From Sanguibacter gelidistatuariae (GTDB taxonomy: Bacteria > Actinomycetota > Actinomycetes > Actinomycetales > Cellulomonadaceae): DNA of 64,000 nt. Positions 44,162 through 54,229 of the stretch are shown here, piece after piece (the stretch's first letter is position 1; each line of letters begins with the position of its first letter). The stretch spans positions 62,001 through 126,000 of the forward strand of contig NZ_FMYH01000002.1 of NCBI RefSeq assembly GCF_900096585.1, given 5' to 3'. The notes under the pieces were generated by a model. It ran no database searches, was not told the DNA's origin, and was given only the letters and a program-made list of their open reading frames with translations. The position numbers and the translations under genes are program-made.

Positions 44162-45067
44162 TCAGCTGATCGGGTCTTCGACCAGGTGGGAGCGGAGCTC
44201 CTTGACCGTGAGCGGTGGTGCAGTGCTCACGGTGCTAGCCGTGCCGGTGATGGGTGTGTAGGTCACGCCGCCGTCGAGGGAGTACTCCCCGGTCCAGGTG
44301 GTCGTCATGGTGACGGTGTAGTCGCCGGTCCTGGCGTAGGCGTACGCGACAGTGTGATCCGGCCACGGCGCCCCAGCGTCGGTCGTCGCTGTCGGTGTGG
44401 ACCCGTCGGCCCAGTCCCAGACGAAGTCTCGGGGTGTGGCACGAACCGTGACCGGCTGGCCGAGCAGTGTCGTGGTGATGACCTGGGGCTGGGCGTCGGT
44501 GTAGACGATGGTGATCATGTTGACCGGGACCCACCCCTGAGCGGGGCCGACGACGATGGGTGAGGGCGTCAGCTGCAATGCCCGGAAGTCCGCCTGCGTG
44601 ACGACGACGGGAGCGGCACCTGGGGCGCGGTTGCAGACCAGGACCGTGTTGAGATCGGCGGCGGAGTAGGTGCCATCGGGCTGAAGGGTCTGGATGGTGG
44701 TGGGGCTGACCTCGAAGCCGAGGTTCGGGTCGCAGTTCTCCAGGTCGAGGGCCGCCTGGCCAAGGCAGGCGACCGCGATGTTGACGACGCCGACGGCCCC
44801 GGTCGCCTCACATGCCTCGGTGCTCGTGATGAGGGTGGACGGGGGCGAGGACGGGATCGTGCCTTTGGTTGGACGGCCGCAGCCCTTGCTAGACAGAGCT
44901 GAGGACGCCTGGAGGTTCAAGAAGTCTCCCTGTGCCTGGGCTGCGTCGGAGCGCACTTGGGCATCGTCACACGATGGTGTCGGTGCTGCGATCGAGAGAT
45001 CTCCCACCCCCACGCCGACGAGCATGAACATGACAGTCGCGGAAATGACAAGGACTCGACGCTTCAT
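44162..45067 (-). CDS. Secreted PKD-like domain protein
   Basis: This 301-residue protein has a Sec-type signal peptide (basic MKRR, then VLVISATVMFMLVGVGVG). The mature part holds several cysteines (PSCDDAQV, SKGCGRPTKG, EACEATG, ENCDPN) and a C-terminal PKD-like region with FVWDWADGSTPTATTDAG and VAYAYARTGDYTVTMTT. It is probably extracellular or surface bound. Its ATG overlaps the DUF6318 lipoprotein stop by 4 bp. Such pairs recur in Cellulomonas-type genomes; the function is unknown. It is the last gene before the rib promoter region. Confidence 0.82.
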   Translation of the reverse strand: MKRRVLVISATVMFMLVGVGVGDLSIAAPTPSCDDAQVRSDAAQAQGDFLNLQASSALSSKGCGRPTKGTIPSSPPSTLITSTEACEATGAVGVVNIAVACLGQAALDLENCDPNLGFEVSPTTIQTLQPDGTYSAADLNTVLVCNRAPGAAPVVVTQADFRALQLTPSPIVVGPAQGWVPVNMITIVYTDAQPQVITTTLLGQPVTVRATPRDFVWDWADGSTPTATTDAGAPWPDHTVAYAYARTGDYTVTMTTTWTGEYSLDGGVTYTPITGTASTVSTAPPLTVKELRSHLVEDPIS

Positions 45068-45699
45068 GAGGGCTGCACCACCCCGGCTTCAGCCCCTCTG
45101 ACGACCCACTGGCCATCAGACTGACGCTGGACTGCGACTGCGAAGTCCAAGGCGTCGTCACCATCCAACTTGTCGACGATCGAGCCTGATGCGTCAAATA
45201 CGGTGAAAGGAGTCCTTGCCAGAGTTCCCCACACAATATAAAAGGGATGCTCATCTGGGGGATCCACTGCAATCGTCGTAAAAATCTTCGCCCCACCGAC
45301 CGTGACGTTTCCCGCCGCGATGTCGGCCTGGACTTCCTCAATCACGGCCGAACAGTAGATGCTCTCGGGATCACAGAGCTTCGTGAACTCCGCGAGGTCT
45401 TGACTCCTCACGGCATACCCGGAGACCTCCATGAAGTACTCCGCCGCGGCCTGCGCGCCCGCCTCGTCGTCGTTGTCCATCGCCGCGGGCCGCTCCGGCG
45501 GTACGAGGGGCTCCCCCGCCTTATCCGTCACAACTGGCGTCGGGTCGGCACTCGGCGCGGGAGCCGGCGTAGTCGACGTAGCCACGGCCCCCGGCGTCGT
45601 CGGCTGGGCAGACGACCCTTCCCCACAGGCGCCCAGCGTCAAGACACCGCAGAGCGTCCCGATCACCCAGCCGGCGAGCCCTGCCCTCACAAAAGTCAT
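45064..45699 (-). CDS. DUF6318 family lipoprotein
   Basis: This 211-residue lipoprotein has a signal peptide ending in the lipobox LTLGAC (Cys near residue 25), then a Thr/Pro-rich linker and a globular domain beginning PERPAAMDNDDEAGAQAAAEYFMEV with CDPESIYCSAVIEEV (two cysteines likely disulphide bonded). This matches DUF6318 proteins, related in fold to NTF2-like domains. ATG 45699 is chosen since the longer frame upstream does not fit a signal peptide. It is cotranscribed with the PKD-like protein and would be a substrate for Lnt. Confidence 0.82.
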   Translation of the reverse strand: MTFVRAGLAGWVIGTLCGVLTLGACGEGSSAQPTTPGAVATSTTPAPAPSADPTPVVTDKAGEPLVPPERPAAMDNDDEAGAQAAAEYFMEVSGYAVRSQDLAEFTKLCDPESIYCSAVIEEVQADIAAGNVTVGGAKIFTTIAVDPPDEHPFYIVWGTLARTPFTVFDASGSIVDKLDGDDALDFAVAVQRQSDGQWVVRGAEAGVVQPS

Positions 45700-45946
45700 G
45701 CACCAGACACTACGTCCGGCCCGGGCGCTTCGGCATGTTTTAGCCGGGCCTGTGGACAACCGCTCCGATGTCGGAACGCGCGGCACGCCGCACCCGGGCC
45801 ATCGGACACACCGTGGCCAGCGCCAGCGCCGGTGCTTGGAAGCCCACGCCCGCTTCGGCGAAGCACCGGGCCCATACGGGCCGCGGCGGCCCGGTCCCCG
45901 CGAAAAACCCCTGGCCGGACAGGCGACCGCGGGACACAATGTCTCG

Positions 45947-46501
45947 ATGACCCAGTCGCTGCACACCTCGCCCACCTGGACCAGCGACCATCCCCTAGCC
46001 CGCTCCGTCCGCCTCGTCCGCCTGCCGACCGCCTCCGTCGAGGCCCTAGCCCGGGGATATCTGCGCGCGGCGCGCGCGGCCACCGACCTCGCCCTGACGG
46101 GATTCCTGACCAGCGACGGGTGCCGGTCGGTCTGGGCACGGCGGAGCAGGCAGATCGCTGACGACTCCGCCGAGGCGGACTGGGTGACCCGGGTCGTCGT
46201 GACAGCCTCGGGGGCTGTGGTCGGCCGCGCCGGGTTCCACGGCGCACCGGACCCGACCGGGATGGTCGAGGTCGGGTACGAGATCGACCCGATGTTCCGG
46301 CGCCAGGGCTACGCCCGCGCGGCGCTGCTGATCCTGCTCGACGTCGCTCGTGCGGAGCCCGGGGTCCAGGTTCTGCGGGCCACCGTCAGCCCCGACAACC
46401 ACGCCTCGCGGAACCTCGTCGAGCAGCACAGCCTCGTCGAGACCGGGGAACAATGGGACGACGAGGACGGGCTCGAGACGATCTTCGAGATCAGCGTCTA
46501 G
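45947..46501 (+). CDS. GNAT family N-acetyltransferase (RimJ/RimL-like)
   Basis: This 184-residue acetyltransferase has a RimJ-type layout: VRLVRLPTASVEALARGYLRA at the N-terminus, then VGRAGFHGAPDPTGMVEVGYE, the acetyl-CoA loop FRRQGYARAALLILLDVA and VLRATVSPDNHASRNLVEQHSLVETG. ATG 45947 gives the family start; a long upstream open frame has no similarity. The substrate is unknown. It is a single gene, divergent from the lipoprotein and convergent with rpe. Confidence 0.85.
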   Translation: MTQSLHTSPTWTSDHPLARSVRLVRLPTASVEALARGYLRAARAATDLALTGFLTSDGCRSVWARRSRQIADDSAEADWVTRVVVTASGAVVGRAGFHGAPDPTGMVEVGYEIDPMFRRQGYARAALLILLDVARAEPGVQVLRATVSPDNHASRNLVEQHSLVETGEQWDDEDGLETIFEISV

Positions 46502-46574
46502 CCCTGCCCGGTCAGCGATCGGCTGCGGCCCGCCGACTTTGCGGCACCCCAGCGACCCGGCCCTCCGCGCTCGC

Positions 46575-47237
46575 TCAGTGCCGGTGACCTGAGGCCAACG
46601 CGCGCAGCACGTCGATCTCCGCCGGGATGTCGTCGGCCCCGTACACGGCCGAGCCTGCCACGAAGACGTTCGCACCGGCGTCGGCCGCGCGCTCGATCGT
46701 GGCGCGCGAGACGCCGCCGTCGACCTGGATCCACACGTCCAGGTCGCCCGCGCTGATCGCCGCGCGGGCGCGGCGGATCTTGGGCAGGGTGCCCTCGATG
46801 AAGGACTGCCCGCCGAAGCCGGGCTCGACCGTCATGATGAGCAGCATGTCGATCTCGGAGAGCAGGTCGACGAAGGACTCGACCGGGGTCGCCGGCTTGA
46901 GCGCGAGCCCAGCGCGGGCCCCGAGCCGGCGCAGCTCTCGGGCCAGGCGCACCGGCGCGGCGGCGGCCTCGGCGTGGAAGGTCACCGACTGCGCGCCCGC
47001 CTCGGCGAAGCCGGGGGCCCACCGGTCCGGGTCGGCGATCATGAGATGCACATCGATCGGGATCGGGGACACCTGGACGATCCGCTCGACGACCGGCAGG
47101 CCGATCGTCAGGTTCGGCACGAAGTGGTTGTCCATGACGTCGACGTGCGCGTAGTCCGCACCGGCGATCGCGTGCAGGTCACGCTCGAGGTTGGTGAAGT
47201 CGGCAGACAGGATGCTCGGTGCGATGAGGGCGCTCAT
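46575..47237 (-). CDS. rpe: Ribulose-phosphate 3-epimerase
   Basis: This 220-residue TIM-barrel epimerase interconverts ribulose 5-phosphate and xylulose 5-phosphate. Conserved elements are [35 protein letters not shown] with metal His/Asp, [26 protein letters not shown], and [27 protein letters not shown] with the phosphate loop. The ATG overlaps the rsmB stop by 4 bp. It is the last gene of the long pyr-to-rpe minus-strand block. Confidence 0.96.
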   Translation of the reverse strand: MSALIAPSILSADFTNLERDLHAIAGADYAHVDVMDNHFVPNLTIGLPVVERIVQVSPIPIDVHLMIADPDRWAPGFAEAGAQSVTFHAEAAAAPVRLARELRRLGARAGLALKPATPVESFVDLLSEIDMLLIMTVEPGFGGQSFIEGTLPKIRRARAAISAGDLDVWIQVDGGVSRATIERAADAGANVFVAGSAVYGADDIPAEIDVLRALASGHRH

Positions 47238-48757
47238 GCCACCACCGTAGATCCCACACGGCGCAGCAGCGTCAGGTGCATCGCGTCGGTCCCGTGCAGG
47301 TGCGGCCAGAGCTGGACGTCCAGGCGCTCGGCGAGCGGCACGTCCGTGCCCGCGATCTCAGTGACGAGGGACCGCGCGTCAAGCATCTCGACGGACCCCT
47401 CCGGCAGCGTGCCCAGCACGTCAGAGACGACCGTACGGGTCTCAGCCAGGTGTGGGGAGCACGTCACGTACGCCACGACGCCGCCCTCGCGCACAGCTAG
47501 CAGCGCCGAGGTGAGCAGCTCGCGTTGCAGGGTCGCCAGGACCTTCACGTCCGACGGCGTGCGTCGCCACCTCGACTCTGGCCGGCGGCGCAGCGCGCCC
47601 AGCCCGGTGCACGGAGCGTCGACCAGGACGCGGTCGTAGGACCCGGGCTCCTGGGTGCCGATGTCCCGCCCGTCCCACACCTGAACCTTCTCGACCGAGT
47701 GGGCCGGGACCGCCGCGAGGGAACGCTCGACGAGGTCGGCGCGGTGCGGCTGGATCTCGTTGGCGACGATCCGCGCACCCCGGGTCCCGGCGATCGAGGC
47801 GAGCAGTGCCGCCTTGCCCCCGGGGCCTGCGCACATGTCGAGCCAGCGCGCGTCGGTCCCCTCAAGAGGCGCCTGGGCGAAGGCCAGCGTGACAAGCTGG
47901 CTGCCCTCGTCCTGGACACCGGCCTGGCCGTCGCGGACGGCCGCGATCGCGCCCGGGTCCGAGCCCTCCAGGATCAGCGCGGTCGGCGCGAGCCGGCCGG
48001 GGTGGGACTCGACCTGCGCGCCAAGCTCGGCAACAGAGATCAGGCCGGGCCGGGCCACGAGCGTCACCCGCGGGGAGGCATTGTCCGCCTCGAGCAACGA
48101 CACCAGCTCGTCGACCGGACGCCCCGAGGCCACGAGGGCGTCACGCATGGCCCGGGTGATCCACTGCGGATGGCTGTCCACGACGGACATCTTCGCGATC
48201 TCGTCGCTCTCCTGGGCCTCGATGAGCTCGAGCCACTCCTCAAGCTCCGTCCGGGAGATCTTGCGCAGCACCGCGTTGACAAACTGGGCGCTACCGGCCC
48301 CCACCCGGGACCGGGCCAGGCCCACAGTCTCGGAAACGGCGGCGTGCGAGGGGACCCGCATCCCCAGGAGCTGGTGGGCTCCCAGGCGCAGCACGTCCAG
48401 GACGGGCGCGTCGATCTTGTCGAGCGGGCGGTCCACACACAGGGCGATCACGGCGTCGTATCGCCCGCGCATGCGCAACGTCCCGTAGGTGAGCTCGGTC
48501 GCGAAGGCCGCATCACGGCCCGAGAGCCCGCGTGAGCGGAGCATCGGGGGGAGCACGAGGTTCGCGTAGGCATCGGAGTCCGCGACCTGACGCAGCACGT
48601 CGAAGGCGATCGTGCGGGAGTCGTCGGTGCCCTTGCGCCGTTCCCCCGGTGCGAGCGAGCCACGGTTGCCGTCGCCCCGGGTGCGCGCGGCGCTGCGCTC
48701 GCGACCCTGGGCATTGCGGCGTTCGGGCTGGGTGCTGCGTGCTGCGTCGTCGTTCAC
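47234..48757 (-). CDS. rsmB: 16S rRNA m5C967 methyltransferase RsmB (Sun)
   Basis: This 507-residue protein has an N-terminal NusB-like RNA-binding domain ([43 protein letters not shown]) and a C-terminal methyltransferase domain with [14 protein letters not shown] (SAM site), [18 protein letters not shown] and [15 protein letters not shown], giving both catalytic cysteines. It methylates C967 of 16S rRNA. The start is GTG 48757 after CGGAGC, which leaves a charged extension of about 45 residues before NusB. fmt ends 130 bp upstream. Fmt-rsmB-rpe is a common order. Confidence 0.93.
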   Translation of the reverse strand: MNDDAARSTQPERRNAQGRERSAARTRGDGNRGSLAPGERRKGTDDSRTIAFDVLRQVADSDAYANLVLPPMLRSRGLSGRDAAFATELTYGTLRMRGRYDAVIALCVDRPLDKIDAPVLDVLRLGAHQLLGMRVPSHAAVSETVGLARSRVGAGSAQFVNAVLRKISRTELEEWLELIEAQESDEIAKMSVVDSHPQWITRAMRDALVASGRPVDELVSLLEADNASPRVTLVARPGLISVAELGAQVESHPGRLAPTALILEGSDPGAIAAVRDGQAGVQDEGSQLVTLAFAQAPLEGTDARWLDMCAGPGGKAALLASIAGTRGARIVANEIQPHRADLVERSLAAVPAHSVEKVQVWDGRDIGTQEPGSYDRVLVDAPCTGLGALRRRPESRWRRTPSDVKVLATLQRELLTSALLAVREGGVVAYVTCSPHLAETRTVVSDVLGTLPEGSVEMLDARSLVTEIAGTDVPLAERLDVQLWPHLHGTDAMHLTLLRRVGSTVVA

Positions 48758-48887
48758 TGGTGCTCCGTTCGTGGCGTCCGCGGGCGGGGCACCTCGCGTT
48801 GATGGGATGCCGCGCAGCTCGTGGCACCGTTCATGGTGATCGTCGTGATGGCTCTCGCCGGCGCTGCGGGGCGGCGTGCACGCCCGC

Positions 48888-49841
48888 TCACGCGCGGCCC
48901 TGCTCGCCCAGGTACGTCCCGGCGTCCAGCCGCGCACCGCGGGCCCAGTCGCTCGCTGCCATCGGCTTCTTGCCGGCGGGAACGACCTCGCCAAGCTCGA
49001 CCGCGGCTGACGCCGTGCCGACGCGGACCGACTTCTTGGTCACCTCGACCTGGCCCGGGGCGAGCGACCCGGCCGGGGTCTGCTCGTCGTCGACGACGGT
49101 CACGGGTCCGATGCCGAGCCTCGACCCATCGGGGAGCACGGTCCACGCACCGGGCGCGGGTGTGCAGCCGCGGATCAGCCGGTCGACGGTGTGCGCGGGG
49201 CGCGTCCACTCGATCCGGGCGTCCTCGGGCGCGAGCTTCGCGGCGAGGCTGACGCCGTCTGCGGGCTGGATGACCGGGTTGAGCGCGCCGTCCTCGAGGG
49301 CGTCGAGCGTGGCCACGAGGAGCCCCGCGCCCGACGACGCGAGCCGGCCGAGCAGGTCGCCCGCGGTGTCACGGCGGCGGATGGTCTCGGTCGCGGTGCC
49401 CAAGATCGGTCCGGTGTCCAGGCCCTCCTCGATCAGGAACGTCGTTGCGCCGGTCACCTCGTCGCCCGCGATGATCGCGCGCTGAACCGGCGCGGCACCG
49501 CGCCAGGCGGGCAGGACCGAGAAGTGCAGGTTGACCCAGCCGAGGGCGGGTACGGCCAGCACGTCGGCCGGGAGGATCTCGCCGTAGGCGACGACGGGCG
49601 CGCAGTCGATGTCGAGTGCCGTGAGTCGCTCCACGAAGCCCTCGCTGCGCGGACGGTCGGTGATGACCTCGATCCCGGCTGCCTCCGCCCGTTCGCGCAC
49701 CGGGCTCGGTGCGAGGTGGCGCCCGCGACCCGCCCGTGCGTCCGCGCGGGTCAAGACCGCCACGACCTCGTGGCGGGAGGCCAGCAGGGCCTCCAGGGCA
49801 GGAACAGCTACGGCCGGGGTCCCGGCAAAGAGCAGACGCAT
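48888..49841 (-). CDS. fmt: Methionyl-tRNA formyltransferase
   Basis: This 317-residue enzyme formylates initiator Met-tRNA. Motifs are [55 protein letters not shown] with the catalytic Asn/His region, and the C-terminal tRNA-binding fold ([19 protein letters not shown]). ATG 49841 gives the family start; the longer frame is a shadow of the HAD gene. It starts 10 bp after the HAD gene, so it is in the priA-HAD-fmt-rsmB-rpe string. Confidence 0.96.
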   Translation of the reverse strand: MRLLFAGTPAVAVPALEALLASRHEVVAVLTRADARAGRGRHLAPSPVRERAEAAGIEVITDRPRSEGFVERLTALDIDCAPVVAYGEILPADVLAVPALGWVNLHFSVLPAWRGAAPVQRAIIAGDEVTGATTFLIEEGLDTGPILGTATETIRRRDTAGDLLGRLASSGAGLLVATLDALEDGALNPVIQPADGVSLAAKLAPEDARIEWTRPAHTVDRLIRGCTPAPGAWTVLPDGSRLGIGPVTVVDDEQTPAGSLAPGQVEVTKKSVRVGTASAAVELGEVVPAGKKPMAASDWARGARLDAGTYLGEQGRA

Positions 49842-49851
49842 GGACCCCAGT

Positions 49852-50490
49852 CTAAGAGCGCGCGGGGGGCGACCCACACACCTGGACTCCCAGCTCGCGG
49901 AGCTGGACCCGGAAGTCCTCGGTCGTGGTGAAGTGCACAGCCACGTAGCCGCGCTCGGCTGCGGCCTCGACGTTGGGCAAGGAGTCGTCGACGAAGACCG
50001 TGCGACCCGGCTCGAGGCCGAACCTCGTCGTGGTGAGGTCGAAGATCGCCGGGTCAGGCTTGGCCAGACCAACCTCCCCCGAGACGACGATCCCGCGCAG
50101 CCGCCCGATGGCGGGCGCGGACGGCTCGGCATGGTGGAACAGCTCGGCCGACCAGTTGGTCAGCCCATAGAGCGCGAGCCCGGCGCGGTCGAGCTCGTCG
50201 ACGAGGGCTGCCGAACCCGGGACCGGGCCGGTGAGCGTGCGGGAGAAGTTCTCCACGTACAGGTCCACGAGCTCGCCGTGGCGCGGGTCCGCGCTCGCGA
50301 GGAGATCACGCAGCTCCGCCCACGACCGGCCGGCGTCCTGAGCGTGGTTGTGGGCGAGGAAGCTGCTCTCGGCGAAGAACGCGTCGACCTCGTCGCGGCT
50401 CAGACCGTCGAAGGCCGCGTAAGGGTCCCAGCCGATGAGCACGTTGCCCAGGTCGTAGAGGATCGCTTCGATGGTGGTCTGAGCGGTCAC
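49852..50490 (-). CDS. HAD-IA family phosphatase (YihX-like)
   Basis: This 212-residue haloacid dehalogenase-type hydrolase shows motif I as [14 protein letters not shown], where Gly replaces the usual second Asp, as in YihX-type sugar-phosphate phosphatases. Motif II is [12 protein letters not shown], motif III lysine is in [11 protein letters not shown] and motif [15 protein letters not shown]. The substrate is probably a small phosphorylated metabolite. GTG 50490 overlaps the priA stop (GTGA) and follows AAGGAG. The linkage to priA and fmt is positional, not obviously functional. Confidence 0.9.
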   Translation of the reverse strand: MTAQTTIEAILYDLGNVLIGWDPYAAFDGLSRDEVDAFFAESSFLAHNHAQDAGRSWAELRDLLASADPRHGELVDLYVENFSRTLTGPVPGSAALVDELDRAGLALYGLTNWSAELFHHAEPSAPAIGRLRGIVVSGEVGLAKPDPAIFDLTTTRFGLEPGRTVFVDDSLPNVEAAAERGYVAVHFTTTEDFRVQLRELGVQVCGSPPARS

Positions 50491-52862
50491 AGCATCTCCT
50501 TCGGGTCGAGCACGACCGAGATCAGGCCGGCTTCGCGTTTGGCGCTCGCGCTGGCGAGCGCGCTGGCTAGTGAGCGGGCGAGCTCGCGCCCCCGGGCCAC
50601 CGGCACCCGGATGATCGCGCGCACCGGGACCTCGAGGGCACCGCCCGTGCGTCCGGCGGGTCCGACGGCGGCCGAGGTCCCGTTCCGCGCCGGGCTGCCG
50701 GCAAGCAGCGCCTCGCTCCGGCGGGAGGCTCGACCGCGTCCGGGCTCCGGCGCGCCCGCCCCCGTCGAAGGTTCTGGCACGTCGACCGGCCCGAGCACGG
50801 ACCCGCCCTCGGGCAGCTCGACACGGTCGAGGAACATCGCCACGGCGAGGCGGTCCCCCGTGACCGACGCGATGCGCACGGCCGGGGGCATGCTCAGCTC
50901 GACGCGTTCGTCGAGCTCACGCCCGGCAAGGCCCGCAGGGTCCCAGCGCACGAGCGCGTTCGTCGGGGTCGGAGCAGCGTCGCCGACGAGTAGCAACCGT
51001 CCGTCGTCGGCCGCGGACCGCACGAGCGCACCGGCGGTGATCCAGCGGTGCAGGGCCTCCTGATCGGTGTAGAGACCGATGTGGCTCGTCGACGACGCCG
51101 CGTCGAGCAGCACACCCACGGAGTATCCGCTCGGGGCGACCGGTTCGGCCCCTGGCGTGGCGACGACGAGCGCCGGGCGGTCCGGGATCTCGGTGAGGAC
51201 TCCCGCGGCCGACCGGGCCCCCGAGATCCGCACAGTGGTCCCGGGGAACGCCTTGCCCAGCTCCTCGGCCGTTCGGTCGCTGCCCACCCGCACCGAGCGC
51301 AGGCCCGTGGCGAAGCACTCCGAGCAGGACCAGCCACCGGCCAGCGCGCCGCACCACGAGCACTGCGGGACGGCGTGCGCGCTGGTCAGCGCGAGCGGTC
51401 CGTGGCAGGTTGCGCAGTGCGCCGCCGTCCGGCACCGCACGCACGCCACGACCGGGATGTACCCGGCGCGGGGAACTTGGACGAGCACCGGACCGGTCTT
51501 GAGCCCCTTCATGATGGCCTGCCAGACAGCCCCGGGCAGCCGGGCGGCCGCGGCCGGACCCTCCCGGGCCAGGTCGACCGAGGTCAGTGCCGCGACGCGC
51601 GGTGTGCGGCTGCGGACCGTCTCACGGTCGGCCACGAGCTCCCTGGCCCACCCGCTGGTCACCAGGGCCTGGGCGTGGATCGAGCGGCTCAGAGAGCCGA
51701 TGAGCATGGCGCAGGATGTCTGCTCCGAGCGCAGCGCAAGCACCTCGCGGACGTGCGGGTACGGCGCCCGGCGCTCCTGGTGCATGCCGTCGATGTCGTC
51801 CCAGCAGACGACCAGGCCGAGGTTGTGGACCGGTGCGAAGGCCGCCGCGCGGGTGCCGATCACCACGGTCGCCGCGCCGCGCCGGGCGGCGAGGAAGCTG
51901 CGGTAGCGGGGTGTGGGCCCGAGGTCCGCGGTGAGCCGGACGAAGGTGGCCTGCGGCAATGCAGTCTCGGCCGGCGTCTCAGCCGGTGCCCACTCGGCGA
52001 CGCCGACCTGGAGCAGGGCGAGCGCGAGCCGGTCGACGTCGCGGGTGTCGGGCAGGACCACGACGGCCCCGCGGCCGCTCAGGGTCACCGCGCGGACCGC
52101 CTCGGCCAAGGCGAGCGGCCAGCCGGCGATCGCGCCGACACCGGGCAGAGCCGTCCACACGGCGCGCGGGGAGTCCCCGGCCGCGAGCCGGGACAGGAAG
52201 GCCTCTCCGGCACGGAATGGCACCCACTCGCTCGGGCCGGCCGTCGGGCTGGGCGCCGGGTAGGGCGCCGGGTAGGGCGTTGGGTAAGGCGCTGACGCCG
52301 CATCCGGCGCCACTCCCCAGGCCTCCCCCTCGACCTTGGCCAGCCGCGGTGGCACGGCCAGCCGCAGCACGTCCGTCAGGGACCCCGCGTAATAGTCGGC
52401 AACGAGCCGGGCGAGGTCTGTGACCTCTGCGGAGAGGACCGGCTCAGGCGAGACGACCCGGCGCAGCGCGACGAGACGACCGGTGTGCTCGCTGCGGCCG
52501 GCGCGCTCGATGAGGTACCCGTCCACGTCCTGCGCTCCGAACCGGACCTTGACCCGCACACCCGGCTGGGCGGCGTCGGACATGGACTCCGGCACGGTGT
52601 AGTCGAAGAGGCGGTCGAGGTGCGCGGGCGAGACGTCCACGCACACCCGGGCGATCGGCTGGACGGCCGCCAGCGGCAGGCCCGTCTCAGTCACGGCTGC
52701 GCGACCGGCTCCGCGCCCCGCGACCCGACCGGTGGTCCCGGCACGGCCGGACACCGGCAGCGGACCGAAGAGCGCGTCTTCAGTCTCCTGCCCCGCGGTC
52801 TCCTGCCCCGCGGCTTGCTGCCCCACGCGGGCGAGCGGCTCGCCCGTCAGCTGCGCGTTCAC
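50487..52862 (-). CDS. priA: PriA-like primosomal protein (helicase motifs degenerate)
   Basis: This 791-residue PriA homologue keeps the N-terminal 3'-DNA-binding region (ARVCVDVSPAHLDRLFDYTVP) and the eight zinc-cluster cysteines (CVRCRTAAHCATCHGPL, CSWCGALAGGWSCSECF). The ATPase is degenerate: where GxTGSGKT is expected the sequence reads ALPGVGAIAGWPLALA, and the DEAH position reads CWDDIDGMHQE. Actinobacterial PriA proteins commonly lack helicase residues, so this is probably a loader or structural factor rather than a motor. A Tyr-Pro repeat (APYPTPYPAPYPAP) is encoded by a 12-bp tandem repeat. The start is GTG 52862. Confidence 0.9.
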   Translation of the reverse strand: MNAQLTGEPLARVGQQAAGQETAGQETEDALFGPLPVSGRAGTTGRVAGRGAGRAAVTETGLPLAAVQPIARVCVDVSPAHLDRLFDYTVPESMSDAAQPGVRVKVRFGAQDVDGYLIERAGRSEHTGRLVALRRVVSPEPVLSAEVTDLARLVADYYAGSLTDVLRLAVPPRLAKVEGEAWGVAPDAASAPYPTPYPAPYPAPSPTAGPSEWVPFRAGEAFLSRLAAGDSPRAVWTALPGVGAIAGWPLALAEAVRAVTLSGRGAVVVLPDTRDVDRLALALLQVGVAEWAPAETPAETALPQATFVRLTADLGPTPRYRSFLAARRGAATVVIGTRAAAFAPVHNLGLVVCWDDIDGMHQERRAPYPHVREVLALRSEQTSCAMLIGSLSRSIHAQALVTSGWARELVADRETVRSRTPRVAALTSVDLAREGPAAAARLPGAVWQAIMKGLKTGPVLVQVPRAGYIPVVACVRCRTAAHCATCHGPLALTSAHAVPQCSWCGALAGGWSCSECFATGLRSVRVGSDRTAEELGKAFPGTTVRISGARSAAGVLTEIPDRPALVVATPGAEPVAPSGYSVGVLLDAASSTSHIGLYTDQEALHRWITAGALVRSAADDGRLLLVGDAAPTPTNALVRWDPAGLAGRELDERVELSMPPAVRIASVTGDRLAVAMFLDRVELPEGGSVLGPVDVPEPSTGAGAPEPGRGRASRRSEALLAGSPARNGTSAAVGPAGRTGGALEVPVRAIIRVPVARGRELARSLASALASASAKREAGLISVVLDPKEML
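52251..52286. repeat. 12-bp tandem repeat inside priA
   Basis: Three units of GGGCGCCGGGTA (the last with two changes) encode a Tyr-Pro-Ala-Pro repeat in the PriA linker. The unit length keeps the frame, so copy number could vary without harm. Confidence 0.75.
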
Positions 52863-52948
52863 CGCTCACCCCCGATCGTGGCTGTTACCGGAGGCCTCGC
52901 TATCGTGCCTCCACCGTCCCTAGAGCATCCCAGGCGCCACTGACATCC

Positions 52949-54142
52949 TCAGACGGCGGCCTGCAGCTCGGCGATCCGGTCCGTGCGCTCCCAGGTGAAG
53001 TCCGCCAGCTCGCGGCCGAAGTGGCCGTATGCGGCCGTCTGGGCGTAGATAGGGCGCAGCAGGTCGAGGTCCGCCACGATCGCGCCGGGACGCAGGTCGA
53101 AGACCGACTTGATGGCCGCGGTGATGCGGGCGGCCGGAACCGTCTCGGTCCCGAAGGTCTCGACGTACAGGCCGACCGGTTGCGCCTTGCCGATCGCATA
53201 GGCGACCTGCACCTCGCAGCGGCGCGCGAGGCCCGCCGCGACGACGTTCTTGGCCACCCACCGCATGGCATAGGCGGCCGAGCGGTCCACCTTGGACGGG
53301 TCCTTGCCGGAGAAGGCCCCGCCACCGTGACGCGCCATGCCGCCGTAGGTGTCGACGATGATCTTGCGTCCGGTCAGACCGGCGTCGCCCTTGGGGCCGC
53401 CGACGACGAAGGTCCCGGTCGGGTTGACGATGAGGCGGTAGTCGTCGGAGGGCAGGTCGAGCCCGGCCAGGACCGGGGCGACGACAAGCTCGCTCACCAG
53501 TGCTGCCAGCTCGTCCTGACGGACGTCGGGGTCATGCTGGGTGGAGACGACGATCGTGTCGACCTTGACCGCGAGATCGCCGTCGTAGGCGATCGTGACC
53601 TGCGTCTTGCCGTCCGGGCGCAGCCCGGGCAGCGAGTGGTCCTTGCGGACCTGGGCGAGGCGCTCGGCCAGGCGGTGCGCCGCGAAGATGGGCAACGGCA
53701 TGAGGGTCGCGGTCTCGTCGCTCGCGTAGCCGAACATCAGGCCCTGGTCGCCGGCGCCCTGAGCATCGAGCGGGTCGAGGTCCCCGGTGTCGTCACGCTG
53801 CTCGAGCGCCTTGTCGACGCCCTGGGCGATGTCGGGCGACTGCTGGCCGATCGAGACGGACACGCCGCACGAGTCACCGTCGAATCCGATGGCCGACGAC
53901 GTGTAGCCGATCTCCTTGACCACCTGGCGCACGATCTGCGGGATCTCGACGTAGGCGGAGGTCGAGACCTCACCGGCGACGTGCACGAGCCCGGTCGTGA
54001 CGAGGGTCTCGACGGCGACCCGGGAGGCCGGGTCCTGCTCGAGGAGAGCGTCGAGGATCGCGTCAGAGATCTGGTCGCACACCTTGTCCGGGTGACCTTC
54101 AGTCACGGACTCGGACGTGAACAGGCGGAGGGCTTCAGTCAT
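52949..54142 (-). CDS. metK: S-adenosylmethionine synthetase
   Basis: This 397-residue MetK makes SAM from methionine and ATP. Signatures are [40 protein letters not shown] and [19 protein letters not shown] (P-loop-like), with the full length of bacterial enzymes. ATG 54142 is the family start; the longer frame is not conserved. coaBC ends 87 bp upstream, and no SAM riboswitch was recognised in that short gap. Confidence 0.97.
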   Translation of the reverse strand: MTEALRLFTSESVTEGHPDKVCDQISDAILDALLEQDPASRVAVETLVTTGLVHVAGEVSTSAYVEIPQIVRQVVKEIGYTSSAIGFDGDSCGVSVSIGQQSPDIAQGVDKALEQRDDTGDLDPLDAQGAGDQGLMFGYASDETATLMPLPIFAAHRLAERLAQVRKDHSLPGLRPDGKTQVTIAYDGDLAVKVDTIVVSTQHDPDVRQDELAALVSELVVAPVLAGLDLPSDDYRLIVNPTGTFVVGGPKGDAGLTGRKIIVDTYGGMARHGGGAFSGKDPSKVDRSAAYAMRWVAKNVVAAGLARRCEVQVAYAIGKAQPVGLYVETFGTETVPAARITAAIKSVFDLRPGAIVADLDLLRPIYAQTAAYGHFGRELADFTWERTDRIAELQAAV

Positions 54143-54229
54143 GCGCCAAGGATACGGTCTTGGGCCCATCGCCTCGGCAGCCCGTCGAACCCTTGAGACA
54201 GCGGCGACGCGGCCACCGGTCCGCGGACG

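Noticed and set aside
54143-54229. Possible SAM riboswitch before metK
   Set aside because: The 87-bp gap shows no SAM-I/II/IV core motifs and the gene is probably read through from coaBC.
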